Shown: positions 42,835 through 52,876, counted from the first letter of the stretch. The stretch is DNA of 64,000 nt from a bacterium 1XD8-76 (GCA_003611955.1 RAZE01000003.1:62001-126000), one strand, 5' to 3'. Notes: a model not told the origin generated them from the sequence alone. A program made the numbers and translations.

Positions 42835-42864
42835 TTGCGGGCTTTTTCATAAATAAAGTATATT
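42835..42864 (+). promoter_or_regulatory. Possible promoter of ptsI
   Basis: TTGCGG (42835-42840), an 18-base spacer and TATATT (42859-42864), about 48 bases before ptsI. Moderate match only. Confidence 0.45.
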
Positions 42865-42911
42865 CTATATCAATAGAGAAATAGAAAGAGGGAAAGGAAA
42901 GGAGTAGAGAG

Positions 42912-44522
42912 ATGAAAGTATTGTCAGGGAAGGCGGCGTTTAAGGGCGTTGCCATCGGAAAGGTCAAGGAGTTCGGCGGAAAGCAGGTGGAAGTGAACAG
43001 GACTTCCGTAACCGATGTGGAAGCCGAAATCTCCCGTTTTGAGGCGGCGAAGGAGACCGCGTCTGACCAGCTCGGCAAACTGTACGAGAAGGCAGTCGCC
43101 GAAGTGGGAGAGGAAAACGCGGCGATTTTTGAAGTGCATCAGATGATGTTGGAAGATGAAGACTATCTGGACGGCATCAAGGGGATGATCCGGGACGAGC
43201 AGGTGAACGCAGAGTATGCTGTCTCCGTGACAGGACAGAACTTTTCGGAAATTTTTGCCTCTATGGACGACGACTATATGAGAGAGCGCGCGGCGGACGT
43301 GAAAGATATCTCCGCGCGGGTAGTTCGCATTCTGGCGGGCGTGGAGGAAGGCGGCGCTGTGATGGAAGAACCGTCCATCCTGGTGGCGGAAGATCTTGCG
43401 CCCAGCGAGACGCTGCAGCTCGACAGAAGCAAGGTTCTCGCTTTCGTGACGAGGAAGGGTTCCACGAACTCCCACACGGCGATCCTCGCCCGCACGATGA
43501 ACATCCCTGCCCTTGTGATGGTATCTGAGGCGGAGAATGTGGACGGCCTGATGGGTATCGTGGACGGAAAAGAGGGCAAGCTGATCATCGAGCCCGATGA
43601 GGAGACGCTGAAGAGCTATCAGGAAAAACTGGAAGCGCAGAGGAAGGAGCAGGAACTGCTCAACGCTTTAAAGGGAAGACCCAGCGTGACGAAGGACGGG
43701 AGAAAGATCAATCTGTACGCCAATATCGGCGGCGTGGAGGACGCGGAGGCGGCGCTTGCCAACGACGCGGAGGGCATCGGTCTGTTCCGGAGCGAATTTT
43801 TGTATCTGCAGAGCAACGACTATCCGACGGAGGAGGAGCAGTTCGAGGCCTACAGGGCGGTGGCGGAAAAGATGGGCGGCAGGCGTGTGATCATCCGCAC
43901 GCTGGACATCGGCGCCGACAAGCAGATCGATTACTTTGAACTGGACAGGGAGGAGAATCCGGCGCTCGGCTACCGCGCGGTGAGGATCTGTCTGAATAAG
44001 AAAGAGGTGTTCCGGACGCAGCTGCGCGCGCTCTGCAGAGCTTCCGCCTACGGCAGGATCGCGATCATGGTGCCGATGATCATCTCCGTCTGGGAGGTGC
44101 TGACCGTGAAGGAGATCCTGGAAAACATAAAGAAAGAACTGCGGGAGGAGGGAAAGGAAGTCGGCGAGATCGAATTCGGTATTATGATCGAGACGCCCGC
44201 GTCCGTCATCATTGCCGACGAGTTGGCGAAGGAAGTGGATTTCTTCAGTATCGGAACCAACGACCTGACGCAGTACACGCTGGCGATCGACCGTCAGAAC
44301 GCGAAACTGGATATGTTCTACAACGCGCATCATCCGGCCATCCTGCGGATGATCAGGATGGTGGTGGACGCTGCGCACGAGGCGGGCATCTGGGCAGGGA
44401 TCTGCGGCGAGCTCGGCGCGGATACGACGCTGACCGAAGAGTTTGTCAACATGGGTGTGGATGAACTTTCCGTATCACCCGCGATGGTGCTTCCGGTGAG
44501 GCATAAAGTCGTAAACATGTAA
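42912..44522 (+). CDS. ptsI: Phosphoenolpyruvate-protein phosphotransferase (Enzyme I)
   Basis: This 536-residue first enzyme of the PTS moves phosphate from phosphoenolpyruvate to its own His188 in GSTNSHTAILART and then to HPr. Domain order: N-terminal HPr-binding helical part (1-140), swivelling His domain (145-230) and a C-terminal PEP-binding barrel with GIGLFRSEFLY, IRTLDIGADKQ and FGIMIETPASV, and the catalytic Cys in GICGELGAD. The size is slightly short of the usual 570, at the C-terminus. GGAAAGGAGTAGAGAG precedes the ATG. HPr is encoded 145 bases downstream. Confidence 0.95.
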   Translation: MKVLSGKAAFKGVAIGKVKEFGGKQVEVNRTSVTDVEAEISRFEAAKETASDQLGKLYEKAVAEVGEENAAIFEVHQMMLEDEDYLDGIKGMIRDEQVNAEYAVSVTGQNFSEIFASMDDDYMRERAADVKDISARVVRILAGVEEGGAVMEEPSILVAEDLAPSETLQLDRSKVLAFVTRKGSTNSHTAILARTMNIPALVMVSEAENVDGLMGIVDGKEGKLIIEPDEETLKSYQEKLEAQRKEQELLNALKGRPSVTKDGRKINLYANIGGVEDAEAALANDAEGIGLFRSEFLYLQSNDYPTEEEQFEAYRAVAEKMGGRRVIIRTLDIGADKQIDYFELDREENPALGYRAVRICLNKKEVFRTQLRALCRASAYGRIAIMVPMIISVWEVLTVKEILENIKKELREEGKEVGEIEFGIMIETPASVIIADELAKEVDFFSIGTNDLTQYTLAIDRQNAKLDMFYNAHHPAILRMIRMVVDAAHEAGIWAGICGELGADTTLTEEFVNMGVDELSVSPAMVLPVRHKVVNM

Positions 44523-44588
44523 CATTTTCGAGATGCGGCGCTGTGAAGGCCGTCCGGGAAGTATCCGGGTATGATTGACAACATGGTC

Positions 44589-44617
44589 TTGACAGGGAAA
44601 TAATAATAAATGATAAT
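44589..44617 (+). promoter_or_regulatory. Promoter of ptsH
   Basis: TTGACA (44589-44594), 17-base spacer, GATAAT (44612-44617). A second TTGACA is at 44575-44580. ptsH can thus be expressed apart from ptsI. Confidence 0.7.
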
Positions 44618-44667
44618 AGGTAACAGGTAGAAAGTGAAAACAATTTTTTATAAGGAGGATTTAAATC

Positions 44668-44925
44668 ATGAAGGAATTTAATTACATCGTTCAGGACGCT
44701 CTGGGGATCCATGCACGTCCGGCAGGACTTCTGGTGAAGGAGGCGGCAAAATTCCCCTGTGACATTACACTGAAATGCGGCGAGAAGAAGGGCAGCGCAA
44801 AGAAGATCATGGCGGTTATGGCTATGGGCGTCAAGAAGGATATGGAAGTTACCGTTGTATGTGAGGGGGATAAGGAAGACGAAGCTGCAGCGGCTCTGGA
44901 AGCGTTCTTCAAGGAGAATCTGTAA
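44668..44925 (+). CDS. ptsH: Phosphocarrier protein HPr, Ser46 replaced by Lys
   Basis: This 85-residue HPr passes phosphate from Enzyme I to EIIA proteins by His15 in GIHARPAG. Aligned without gaps to B. subtilis HPr, position 46 is Lys (SAKKIMAVM) instead of the regulatory Ser that HPr kinase modifies for carbon catabolite repression. So this copy can serve sugar transport but should not be a target of that kinase. The nearby Ser43 is not at the recognised site. Own promoter and TAAGGAGGATT before the ATG. It could be the general HPr or one devoted to the neighbouring PTS; another HPr may exist elsewhere. Confidence 0.93.
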   Translation: MKEFNYIVQDALGIHARPAGLLVKEAAKFPCDITLKCGEKKGSAKKIMAVMAMGVKKDMEVTVVCEGDKEDEAAAALEAFFKENL

Positions 44926-44927
44926 GC

Positions 44928-45746
44928 TTGAACTGTAAAAAACTGGTATTTCTGGATATTGACGGGACTCTTTTATACGAGGGACGTCCGATTTCCGAGA
45001 AGACAGCGCAGGCGCTGCGGCAGGCGAAGGACAACGGTCATTATCTCTGTATCTGTACCGGCAGGGCGTACAGCGAGACGCCGGAGGAGATGAAGGAGTT
45101 TGACGGTGTGATCAGCGCCGCCGGCGCCTGTGTCATGTGGAAAAAAGAGGTGTTGCTGGCGGAATATTTTTCGGAGGAGGAAAAGAAGCTGGCGGCAGGA
45201 CTTCTGGAGGATATCGGAGCTGTCTATATTATGGAAGGCTTTGAGAATCTGTATATGAAAAAGGAGATCCGGGAGAGGTTTTTCAGAGAGATGGAAGGTC
45301 GTGAGGAGCAGGAGAAATTTCTGCTGAGCTTTTTTCTGAAGACGCTTCCGCGTACTTCGATCCGGGAGATGGACAAGGTACATAAGTGTTCCTTTTTTTA
45401 TGCGGAGAAAGACAATAACTGGCTGAAAGAGAACCTGAAAAAATGGGGTATGACCGCGACGACATTCAGTCAGTCGGAGACCAGAGGAAACAGCGGAGAG
45501 ATCACAAAGACCGCCTTCACAAAAGGCACGGCGGTCCGGTATCTCAGCGGGTATCTGGGCGTTCCGATCGAGGATACGATAGCCATCGGCGACAGCGAAA
45601 ACGATCTCGAGATGATCCGGGCCGCCGGCATCGGCATAGCTATGGGCAACTCGTCGGACTATGTGAAGGAGGCGGCTGATGACGTCACAAAGTCCGTCGC
45701 GGAGGACGGCGTCTACCACGCTTTCCGAAAGTACGGATTGATCTAA
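44928..45746 (+). CDS. Cof-type HAD phosphatase
   Basis: This 272-residue HAD hydrolase of the Cof/IIB class starts at TTG 44928; no ATG lies near, and the family motif I (LVFLDIDGTLLYEG) begins right after, so the TTG start is credible. AAGGAG lies in the end of ptsH, three bases before. Motif II is CICTGRAYSETP, motif III the Lys in FTKGTAVRYL, motif IV AIGDSENDLEMI and IAMGNSSDYVKEAADDVT. The large cap domain is in residues 85-190. Substrates are often sugar phosphates, which suits a PTS locus, by removing toxic phosphosugars. Confidence 0.9.
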   Translation: MNCKKLVFLDIDGTLLYEGRPISEKTAQALRQAKDNGHYLCICTGRAYSETPEEMKEFDGVISAAGACVMWKKEVLLAEYFSEEEKKLAAGLLEDIGAVYIMEGFENLYMKKEIRERFFREMEGREEQEKFLLSFFLKTLPRTSIREMDKVHKCSFFYAEKDNNWLKENLKKWGMTATTFSQSETRGNSGEITKTAFTKGTAVRYLSGYLGVPIEDTIAIGDSENDLEMIRAAGIGIAMGNSSDYVKEAADDVTKSVAEDGVYHAFRKYGLI

Positions 45747-45759
45747 ACACAAAAAATCG

Positions 45760-45808
45760 GCAAACTAACATTTTCACCCCGGCGGTGAAAATGTCGGTTT
45801 GCTTTTTT
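45760..45808 (+). terminator. Terminator after the pts-HAD operon
   Basis: A 19-base stem (17 matches) runs from GCAAAC (45760) to GTTTGC (45797-45802), with the centre CCGGCG, followed by TTTTTTG. Confidence 0.88.
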
Positions 45809-45809
45809 G

Positions 45810-45838
45810 TTGCCGGGAAAATACAATAAATCTATCAT
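45810..45838 (+). promoter_or_regulatory. Promoter of the lactose/cellobiose-type PTS operon
   Basis: TTGCCG (45810-45815), a 17-base spacer and TATCAT (45833-45838). It directly follows the terminator and is 22 bases before the EIIB start. Confidence 0.6.
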
Positions 45839-45859
45839 ATAAAACTGGAGGTACGAAAA

Positions 45860-46177
45860 ATGGCTGAACACAATGTATTACTGGTATGCGGCTCCGGGGC
45901 GAGCAGCGGGTTTATGGCGGCGAACATCAGAAAAGCGGCCGCGGCGAGAGGCATCAAGATGAGCGTGACTGCGAGAAGCGAGTCCGAGGTTTTGAACTAC
46001 GTGGAAGATATCGACTGTCTGATGGTGGGGCCTCATCTGGCGACCGTGATCCCTTCTCTCGAGGAGGACTGCGAGGGATACGATATCAAGATCGCGCTGA
46101 TCGACAAGGAAGCTTACGCGAAATTGAACGGCGATATCGCTCTGGATCAGATTCTGGAGCTGTTTGGGGAAAAGTAA
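45860..46177 (+). CDS. PTS lactose/cellobiose-family EIIB
   Basis: This 105-residue EIIB protein of the lactose/chitobiose family has Cys10 in LLVCGSGASSGFMA, which receives phosphate from EIIA and gives it to the sugar. The fold continues with MVGPHLATVIPSLEEDCEGYDIKIALIDKEAY. First gene of an operon EIIB, EIIC, EIIA, GH1. GGAGGTACGAAAA precedes ATG 45860. The sugar is probably a beta-glucoside, since the glycosidase is of the 6-phospho class. Confidence 0.92.
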   Translation: MAEHNVLLVCGSGASSGFMAANIRKAAAARGIKMSVTARSESEVLNYVEDIDCLMVGPHLATVIPSLEEDCEGYDIKIALIDKEAYAKLNGDIALDQILELFGEK

Positions 46178-46218
46178 ATCGCAAAAAATATAATGAGTGA
46201 GAGAGGAGATAAGTACAA

Positions 46219-47478
46219 ATGCAAAAATTGATCAGCTGGCTGGAGAACAGTTTTGCTCCGAAAATGAATAAGATCAGCAACATGATCTGGGTTGTGACAA
46301 TCAAAGATTCCGTACTGCAGATCCTGCCCTTTATCTTCCTGGGTTCGATCTTCTGTTGTCTGGCAATTATTGAGGACTATGTGACGCTGCCGTTTTCTTT
46401 CTGGACACCGTTCGGATGGACCATGGGTAAGGTATCGATCCTTGTAGCGTTCCTGATTCCCTTCAACTACTGCGAGAAAAAGCGGTACAGAAAACAGCGT
46501 CTGATCGCGGGATTATCCGGGCTGTTGCTGTTTTTGATCGTGGTGACGCCTATTGTGGAAGGGGAAGGCGCTGTAGGGTTTGGCAGTTCCGCGCTGGGCG
46601 CCGGCGGTATGTTCTGCGCGATGATAACAGGTGTTATCACAGGTCTTATCATGGGAGCCTTCGCGAAGTTCACATTTTTCAAAGAGGATTCCGCGATTCC
46701 CGATTTTGTGCGTCAGTGGTTTGATGCGCTTCTGCCCATCGGTATCGTTGTAGTTCTCGGATGGGTCGTAGTTCTGATCATGCAGGTGAACCTGTACAAC
46801 ATTATTCTGAGCATCTTTATGCCGCTGCAGAGTTTCCTGCAGACCTGGTACGGATTTACGTTCTTTATGCTTCTGACCTGCTTTATTTACTCCATGGGTA
46901 TTTCCAGCTGGGTGCTGACGCCGGTAAACGAGCCTGTAAAACTGGCAGCTATCGTGGCAAACCTGGAGATGGTTGCGGCGGGAACCGCAACGGCGGCGAG
47001 CATGAACATCTTTACGGAAGGCCTTGTCTACTGTACCTACATGTGGGTCGGCGGTATCGCCTGCACACTGCCTCTGGTGGTATTGTTGATATTGTCTAAG
47101 TCGAAAGAACTGAAAGCACTCGGCAGAGCCTGCCTTGTGCCGGGGATCTTCAACATCAACGAGCCGGTTATCTTCGGTTGTATCGCGTGGAATCCGTACC
47201 TGATGGTTCCGATGTGGCTGCAGGGTCTTGTGCTTCCTCTGCTGACATGGTTCGGCACAAAGGTTATCAAGTTTGCGCCGATCCCGGATGTGCAGTTTGA
47301 ACTCTGGTACTGCCCGTATCCGATCTCCACGTGGATCAACACAAGAAGTTTCAGAGCGATCATTTTCCTGATCATCTCCGTGGCGGTATCCACTCTGATC
47401 TGGTATCCGTTCTTCAAGGCTTACGAGGCAAACGAGCTGAAGAAAGAGAGCGGAGAGAAGAAAGCGGCGAAAGAATAA
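46219..47478 (+). CDS. PTS lactose/cellobiose-family EIIC permease
   Basis: This 419-residue membrane permease of the Lac/Chb family has about ten hydrophobic segments. Family marks are ISNMIWVVTIKDSVLQILPFIFLGSI near the start, GISSWVLTPVNEPVKLAAIVAN and FNINEPVIFGCIAWNPYLMVPMW, the loop with the sugar site. The C-terminal end is charged (KKESGEKKAAKE). GAGAGGAGAT precedes ATG 46219. It works with the EIIB upstream and EIIA downstream to import and 6-phosphorylate a disaccharide or glucoside. Confidence 0.93.
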   Translation: MQKLISWLENSFAPKMNKISNMIWVVTIKDSVLQILPFIFLGSIFCCLAIIEDYVTLPFSFWTPFGWTMGKVSILVAFLIPFNYCEKKRYRKQRLIAGLSGLLLFLIVVTPIVEGEGAVGFGSSALGAGGMFCAMITGVITGLIMGAFAKFTFFKEDSAIPDFVRQWFDALLPIGIVVVLGWVVVLIMQVNLYNIILSIFMPLQSFLQTWYGFTFFMLLTCFIYSMGISSWVLTPVNEPVKLAAIVANLEMVAAGTATAASMNIFTEGLVYCTYMWVGGIACTLPLVVLLILSKSKELKALGRACLVPGIFNINEPVIFGCIAWNPYLMVPMWLQGLVLPLLTWFGTKVIKFAPIPDVQFELWYCPYPISTWINTRSFRAIIFLIISVAVSTLIWYPFFKAYEANELKKESGEKKAAKE

Positions 47479-47493
47479 AGGGAGGATGCTTTT

Positions 47494-47829
47494 ATGAATG
47501 AGACAACCGTAGAAAACGCGATGCAGATCATTATGCATGCGGGAGATGCAAGAAACTGCTGTCAGGCGGCGCTTGGCGCCATCGCAAAAGGCGATATGGC
47601 AGCGGCCGGAGAGCATTTGAAAGAGGCGGATGCCAAAATTGCGGAAGCGCATCATATTCAGACAGACTGCATTCAGGGAGCTATTGCAGGGGAGGACTTC
47701 GAGTACAACGTCCTGTTCGCCCATGCGCAGGATACCCTGATGACGATTTACAGCGAGATTATGATCGCGAAGCAGATGTGCAATATTTTTGCATCGTACG
47801 ATGAAAGACTGAAAAAATTGGAGGAATAA
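47494..47829 (+). CDS. PTS lactose/cellobiose-family EIIA
   Basis: This 111-residue trimeric helical EIIA of the lactose class has the phospho-accepting His77 in LFAHAQDTLMT. Family marks are AGDARNCCQAALGAIAKGDMAAAGEHLKEADAKIAEAHHIQTD. It takes phosphate from HPr and passes it to EIIB. GGGAGGATGC precedes ATG 47494, and it ends four bases before the GH1 gene. Confidence 0.92.
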   Translation: MNETTVENAMQIIMHAGDARNCCQAALGAIAKGDMAAAGEHLKEADAKIAEAHHIQTDCIQGAIAGEDFEYNVLFAHAQDTLMTIYSEIMIAKQMCNIFASYDERLKKLEE

Positions 47830-49272
<1,443 letters not shown>

Positions 49273-49306
49273 CAATCAATGATATATAAAATATAGTATA
49301 CAGGCG

Positions 49307-49331
49307 GCCCGGGTATTTTTATCCGGGCTGT
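49307..49331 (+). terminator. Hairpin after the GH1 gene
   Basis: GCCCGG (49307-49312) pairs with CCGGGC (49323-49328). The T tract after it is short, so termination may be partial. Confidence 0.5.
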
Positions 49332-49463
49332 TTGCTGAAAAATTTGCATGTTTAAAGATAGGTCGTCCATGGGTTGCTATCCTGGAAACAGGATGTTTTT
49401 GCATAAAAACTTGAAAAGCGGGAGCGGAGGACGCTATAATAGAGAAAAAGGGGTGCTGACAGG

Positions 49464-49676
49464 ATGAAAGAGGAAAAAAAGAACGAGAGCAAGGCGAAGG
49501 CAAGAAACTGGAAAGTGGATTTTATCATGGGGATCGTGATCCTGGTGATCGGGCTTCCCTTTTTTGCCGTGGATTACAGGATCGCCGGCATCGTTATGGT
49601 GCTGATCGGAGCGTTCTGTATTGTGAGCGGGCTGTGTCAGAAGGTGGCGAAGGGTGAGGAAAAAAATGAGGGATGA
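49464..49676 (+). CDS. Small membrane protein, two TM segments
   Basis: This 70-residue protein has a basic N-terminus (KEEKKNESKAKARNWK) and two hydrophobic segments, FIMGIVILVIGLPFFAV and IAGIVMVLIGAFCIVSGLC, joined by DYR. The C-terminus is charged. No family known to me. It overlaps the start of the acylphosphatase gene by 11 bases, so they may be translated together. The ribosome binding site is weak. Function unknown. Confidence 0.65.
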   Translation: MKEEKKNESKAKARNWKVDFIMGIVILVIGLPFFAVDYRIAGIVMVLIGAFCIVSGLCQKVAKGEEKNEG

Positions 49677-49947
49677 TATCGTCAGAAAGAAACTGATCTT
49701 CAAGGGGGAAGTACAGTTCGTGGGCTTTCGGTTCCAGTCCAAGTATCTCGCGGATACACTGGGGCTTACGGGGTATGTGGAAAATCTGCCGAACGGGGAT
49801 GTGCTGATGGAAGTGCAGGGACGGATGGAGACCATACAGGATTTGATCCTCTGTCTGCATCAGAAAAAGCCGATTCGGATCGAATCCATCGAGGAGGAGA
49901 CGCTGTCCGTGAAGGCGGGGGAGAAGAAGTTCCGGTATATGTGGTGA
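49666..49947 (+). CDS. acyP: Acylphosphatase
   Basis: This 93-residue enzyme hydrolyses acyl phosphates such as acetyl phosphate. The signature FKGEVQFVGFR carries the catalytic Arg, and GYVENLPNGDVLMEVQG carries the catalytic Asn. ATG 49666 follows GGGTGAGG; a GTG at 49654 is also in frame. It overlaps the previous gene. The length is typical. Frequently a stand-alone housekeeping gene. Confidence 0.92.
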   Translation: MRDDIVRKKLIFKGEVQFVGFRFQSKYLADTLGLTGYVENLPNGDVLMEVQGRMETIQDLILCLHQKKPIRIESIEEETLSVKAGEKKFRYMW

Positions 49948-49977
49948 GAGAACTGTTGCATTTATTAATCAATATAG

Positions 49978-50062
49978 TTGATTTTGATTGTAAAGAGAGA
50001 TATTCTGTGCTATAGTCGAACAAAGCAGATTATTTTCATAAATATAGTCTCTATATTGAGAC
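49978..50062 (+). promoter_or_regulatory. Promoter and overlapping hairpins upstream of the Rpn-like gene
   Basis: TTGATT (49978-49983), 17 bases, TATTCT (50001-50006). AATATAG (50041-50047) pairs with CTATATT (50051-50057), while GTCTC (50047-50051) can pair with GAGAC (50058-50062); the two hairpins exclude one another. Further on, GCGG/CCGC forms a small stem before the gene. The whole gap 49948-50212 is otherwise without a coding frame. Confidence 0.4.
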
Positions 50063-50212
50063 ATTCTAACAGGCGGTGTTCAGCCGCGTCAGGCCGAAAG
50101 GCATCTTTGAAAGTCCTGCTTTAAAACTCACATGAAACGAAATGAGAAGAGCGGGAGAAAAAGAGGAAGGGCACGAAATATATCTTTCTCCTGCGGGAGA
50201 GGAGAGAGATTT

Positions 50213-51085
50213 ATGTCAAATGAAACGAGAAGCCATAAGGATAATGTTTTTTGTCTGCTGTACAGGGATAAGAAGAACCTGCTTTCGCTGTACAATGCGA
50301 TGAATGATACATCTTATGGGGAAGAGGAAGAACTGGAAGTTGTGACCCTGGACGGGGCTATTTGTATGAAGATCAAAAACGATGCCGCGTTTGTCATTGA
50401 TTCGATGTTGAATCTGTATGAACAGCAGGCCAGCGTCAATCCGAATATGCCGCTTCGGGATCTGTATTATGTGGCAAGAGAGCTCAAGAAGATAGCGCCG
50501 CCCCGCAGTCTGTATAGCACGATGAAGGTGGAGATTCCTGTGCCGAAGTTTGTTGTATTTTACAACGGAACGGCGAAGCAGCCGGAGCGGCAGGAATACA
50601 GACTTTCGGATCTGTTTTCCCGGGCGGAGGAGAATCCGGAACTGGAACTGAGGGTCACAGTGATCAATATTAATCCGGGCTACAGCGAAAACTTGTTGAA
50701 GAGATGTGAAAGCCTGAAGGGCTACATGGTATTTGTAGAGAAAGTCAGGGGGAAGAGAAAAGCGGGGATAAAACTGGAGAGCGCGGTATTACAGGCGCTG
50801 GAGGAATGTATTTCGGAAAATATTCTTGCGGAGTTTTTCAGGGAAAACAGGGAGGAAGTGGTTGAAATGAGTATTTGGGAATTTGATCAGGAACTTCACG
50901 ATAAGACGCTTCTGGAGGATGGAGAGGCCATTGGATTGGAAAAGGGCATAGAAAAGGGTATAGAAAAGGGAACGCTGAAAGCGATAAAAAATATAATGTC
51001 CACGCTGAAACTGACGGCGGAGCAGGCGATGACGGCGCTCAGGATTCCGGAGACGGATAAACGGAAATATGCGGACAGACTATGA
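50213..51085 (+). CDS. Rpn family recombination-promoting nuclease / putative transposase-like protein
   Basis: This 290-residue protein of the PD-(D/E)xK superfamily has the Rpn start pattern SHKDNVFCLLYRDKKNLLSLYNAMNDTSYGEEEELEVVTLDGAI. The central part LYSTMKVEIPVPKFVVFYNGTAKQPE holds the usual VVFYNG strand. The C-terminal LEKGIEKGIEKGTLKAI repeats in heptads and is a helix common in the family. Relatives act in DNA recombination and are abundant in gut Firmicutes. ATG 50213 follows GGAGAGGAGAGAGATTT; upstream in-frame codons are unlikely to be translated. No inverted terminal repeats were seen, so it is not a clear insertion sequence. Confidence 0.82.
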   Translation: MSNETRSHKDNVFCLLYRDKKNLLSLYNAMNDTSYGEEEELEVVTLDGAICMKIKNDAAFVIDSMLNLYEQQASVNPNMPLRDLYYVARELKKIAPPRSLYSTMKVEIPVPKFVVFYNGTAKQPERQEYRLSDLFSRAEENPELELRVTVININPGYSENLLKRCESLKGYMVFVEKVRGKRKAGIKLESAVLQALEECISENILAEFFRENREEVVEMSIWEFDQELHDKTLLEDGEAIGLEKGIEKGIEKGTLKAIKNIMSTLKLTAEQAMTALRIPETDKRKYADRL

Positions 51086-51111
51086 GGAATTAAAGAAGAA
51101 TCACTTTAAAA

Positions 51112-51149
51112 TGCGGAAGTGAAATCCGGCAAAATACCCATGCTCCGCA
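51112..51149 (-). terminator. Terminator of the pot operon
   Basis: On the minus strand TGCGGA (51144-51149) pairs with TCCGCA (51112-51117), followed by TTTTAAAG. Confidence 0.45.
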
Positions 51150-51150
51150 C

Positions 51151-51951
51151 TTAGCGCTGCCTCTTTGCGGCAGCGGACCGGACAGCCGCCGACAGCAGGT
51201 AGATCAGTACGGTGACGATAATCATCAGCGTGAACAGGGCATAGACTTCCGTGGAGATCTTGCCCCTGGCCATGCCGTACACCTTGATGGGCAGAGTGGT
51301 ATCGCCTGCGCCGGTCACAAAATAACTGATGATCACATCGTCCAGCGAGAGGGTGATGGACAGCAGAGCGCCGGAAATAATGCCGGGCATCAGCATGGGG
51401 ATGGTGACTCTCCGGAGCGTGCGAAACTGGTTGGCGCCGAGATCCATGGCCGCTTCCTCGATGGATTTGTCAAAACCGGCGATCCTGGCCCGCAGCGTGA
51501 TGATCACAAAGGGGACGCAGAACGTCACATGGGCGATCACTAACGTCCAGAAGCTGAGGGTGATATTCAGAGTCGTGAAAGTGGCGAGGGAGGCGATGCC
51601 TATGACCAGCTCGGGGATGACAATGGGCACATAGAGCATGTTGTCCAGCGTCTTTTTGAGCCTGAAGTCGTAGCGGTGCATGCCGATGGCGGCGAGGGTG
51701 CCTAGCACCACGGAGATGACCGTGCTGACAAGGGCCAGTTCCAGCGTCAAAAGCAGGGAACTCATGAGAGACCTGTCCAGGAACATCGCGCCGTACCAGT
51801 GCAGGGTGAACCCCTTAAAGACAAGGTTGTTGTCGTTTGTGTTGAAGGAATAGCCGACCACCATAAAGATCGGCAGATATAAAAACAGGTAGATCGCGCC
51901 GGCGTAGAGATAGGAAAATGCGCCGAGCTTTTTTTCTTCTTTTCTTTTCAT
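51151..51951 (-). CDS. potC: Spermidine/putrescine ABC transporter permease
   Basis: This 266-residue inner membrane permease of the PotC type has six hydrophobic segments. The loop EEAAMDLGANQFRTLRRVTIPMLMPGIISGALL is the EAA motif that contacts the ATPase, and SLDDVIISYFVTGAGDTTLPI is a PotC hallmark. Third gene of the potABC order on the minus strand, 40 bases after potB. AAGGAGG is before its ATG. Complements PotB, PotA and a binding protein (potD at 22183-23286) for polyamine import. Confidence 0.93.
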   Translation of the reverse strand: MKRKEEKKLGAFSYLYAGAIYLFLYLPIFMVVGYSFNTNDNNLVFKGFTLHWYGAMFLDRSLMSSLLLTLELALVSTVISVVLGTLAAIGMHRYDFRLKKTLDNMLYVPIVIPELVIGIASLATFTTLNITLSFWTLVIAHVTFCVPFVIITLRARIAGFDKSIEEAAMDLGANQFRTLRRVTIPMLMPGIISGALLSITLSLDDVIISYFVTGAGDTTLPIKVYGMARGKISTEVYALFTLMIIVTVLIYLLSAAVRSAAAKRQR

Positions 51952-51991
51952 CTTCTATATCCTCCTTGTTCCCGGGACCTGTTGTTTTGCT

Positions 51992-52876
51992 CTATGCCAG
52001 GTCCTCCAGATTTCCCACTTTCGTGTATAACTTTAATACAAGCAGGGTAAAGAGTATCAGGATCACCGAGAAGGCCGCACCGGAAGGCCAGTTTCTGGCC
52101 GCCATAAACTGGTCTTTGATCAGGTTTCCCAGCAGTGTGGAGTTGCCGCCCCCCATCACGTCCGCGATGTAGAATGCATCCAGACTGGGGATAAAAACCT
52201 GTATCGTGCCGGCAAAGATACCGGGCAGAGTGAGCGGCAGGATGACCCGGAAAAAGGTGCTGATCCGGGAGGCGCCCAGATCGTGAGCCGCTTCGATCAG
52301 AGAATGATCCAGCTTGGAGATGGAGTTGTTCAGGGGCAGCACCATAAAAGGAAAGAGGGCGTACACCATACCGAACAGGGTGGCGCCGTCCGTGTACATC
52401 ATCGTGATCGGCTCGGAGATAACGCCGAGTTTTAACAGAAAGGTATTGATGACACCGGAATCCCGCAGGATATTGCTCCAGCCGTTTAGCCTGATCAGCT
52501 GGTTGATCCAGAAGGGCAGCATGATGAGAAGGACGCAGAATCCCTGGTATTTGCCGCTGAATCTGGACAAAATAAAAGAAAAGGGGTAGGAGATGAGCAG
52601 GCAGATCACGCTGGTCCAGAAGGCCAGAACGATGGAGCGCCAGATCACTTTCCCGTAGGTGGGATTCCAGAGGGCGGTATAATTTTCCAGCGTAAATATG
52701 GCCTGCACGCCGCCATAAACGCCTTTTTCCAGAAAGCTGATCGCGATGACGTAAAGAAGCGGCAGCGCGAGAAAAAGCACCATCCACAGAAAAAGGGGGC
52801 CGACGAGACAGAAAATATCACCTCTGTGTCCTTTGTTGTCAGTTGTTTCTGTTGTATGTTTCCGAGCGATCCTCAT
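51992..52876 (-). CDS. potB: Spermidine/putrescine ABC transporter permease
   Basis: This 294-residue permease has six hydrophobic segments. Family marks are FLALPLLYVIAISFLEKG near the N-terminus and EAAHDLGASRISTFFRVILPLTLPGIFAGTIQVFIPSLDAFYIADVMGGG, which holds the EAA loop. The start ATG overlaps the potA stop codon by four bases (ATGA), so the genes are coupled. PotB and PotC together form the channel. Confidence 0.93.
   Translation of the reverse strand: MRIARKHTTETTDNKGHRGDIFCLVGPLFLWMVLFLALPLLYVIAISFLEKGVYGGVQAIFTLENYTALWNPTYGKVIWRSIVLAFWTSVICLLISYPFSFILSRFSGKYQGFCVLLIMLPFWINQLIRLNGWSNILRDSGVINTFLLKLGVISEPITMMYTDGATLFGMVYALFPFMVLPLNNSISKLDHSLIEAAHDLGASRISTFFRVILPLTLPGIFAGTIQVFIPSLDAFYIADVMGGGNSTLLGNLIKDQFMAARNWPSGAAFSVILILFTLLVLKLYTKVGNLEDLA

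Noticed and set aside
50213-51085. Insertion sequence around the Rpn-like gene
   Set aside because: No terminal inverted repeats or target duplications were found on either side; treated as a single gene.
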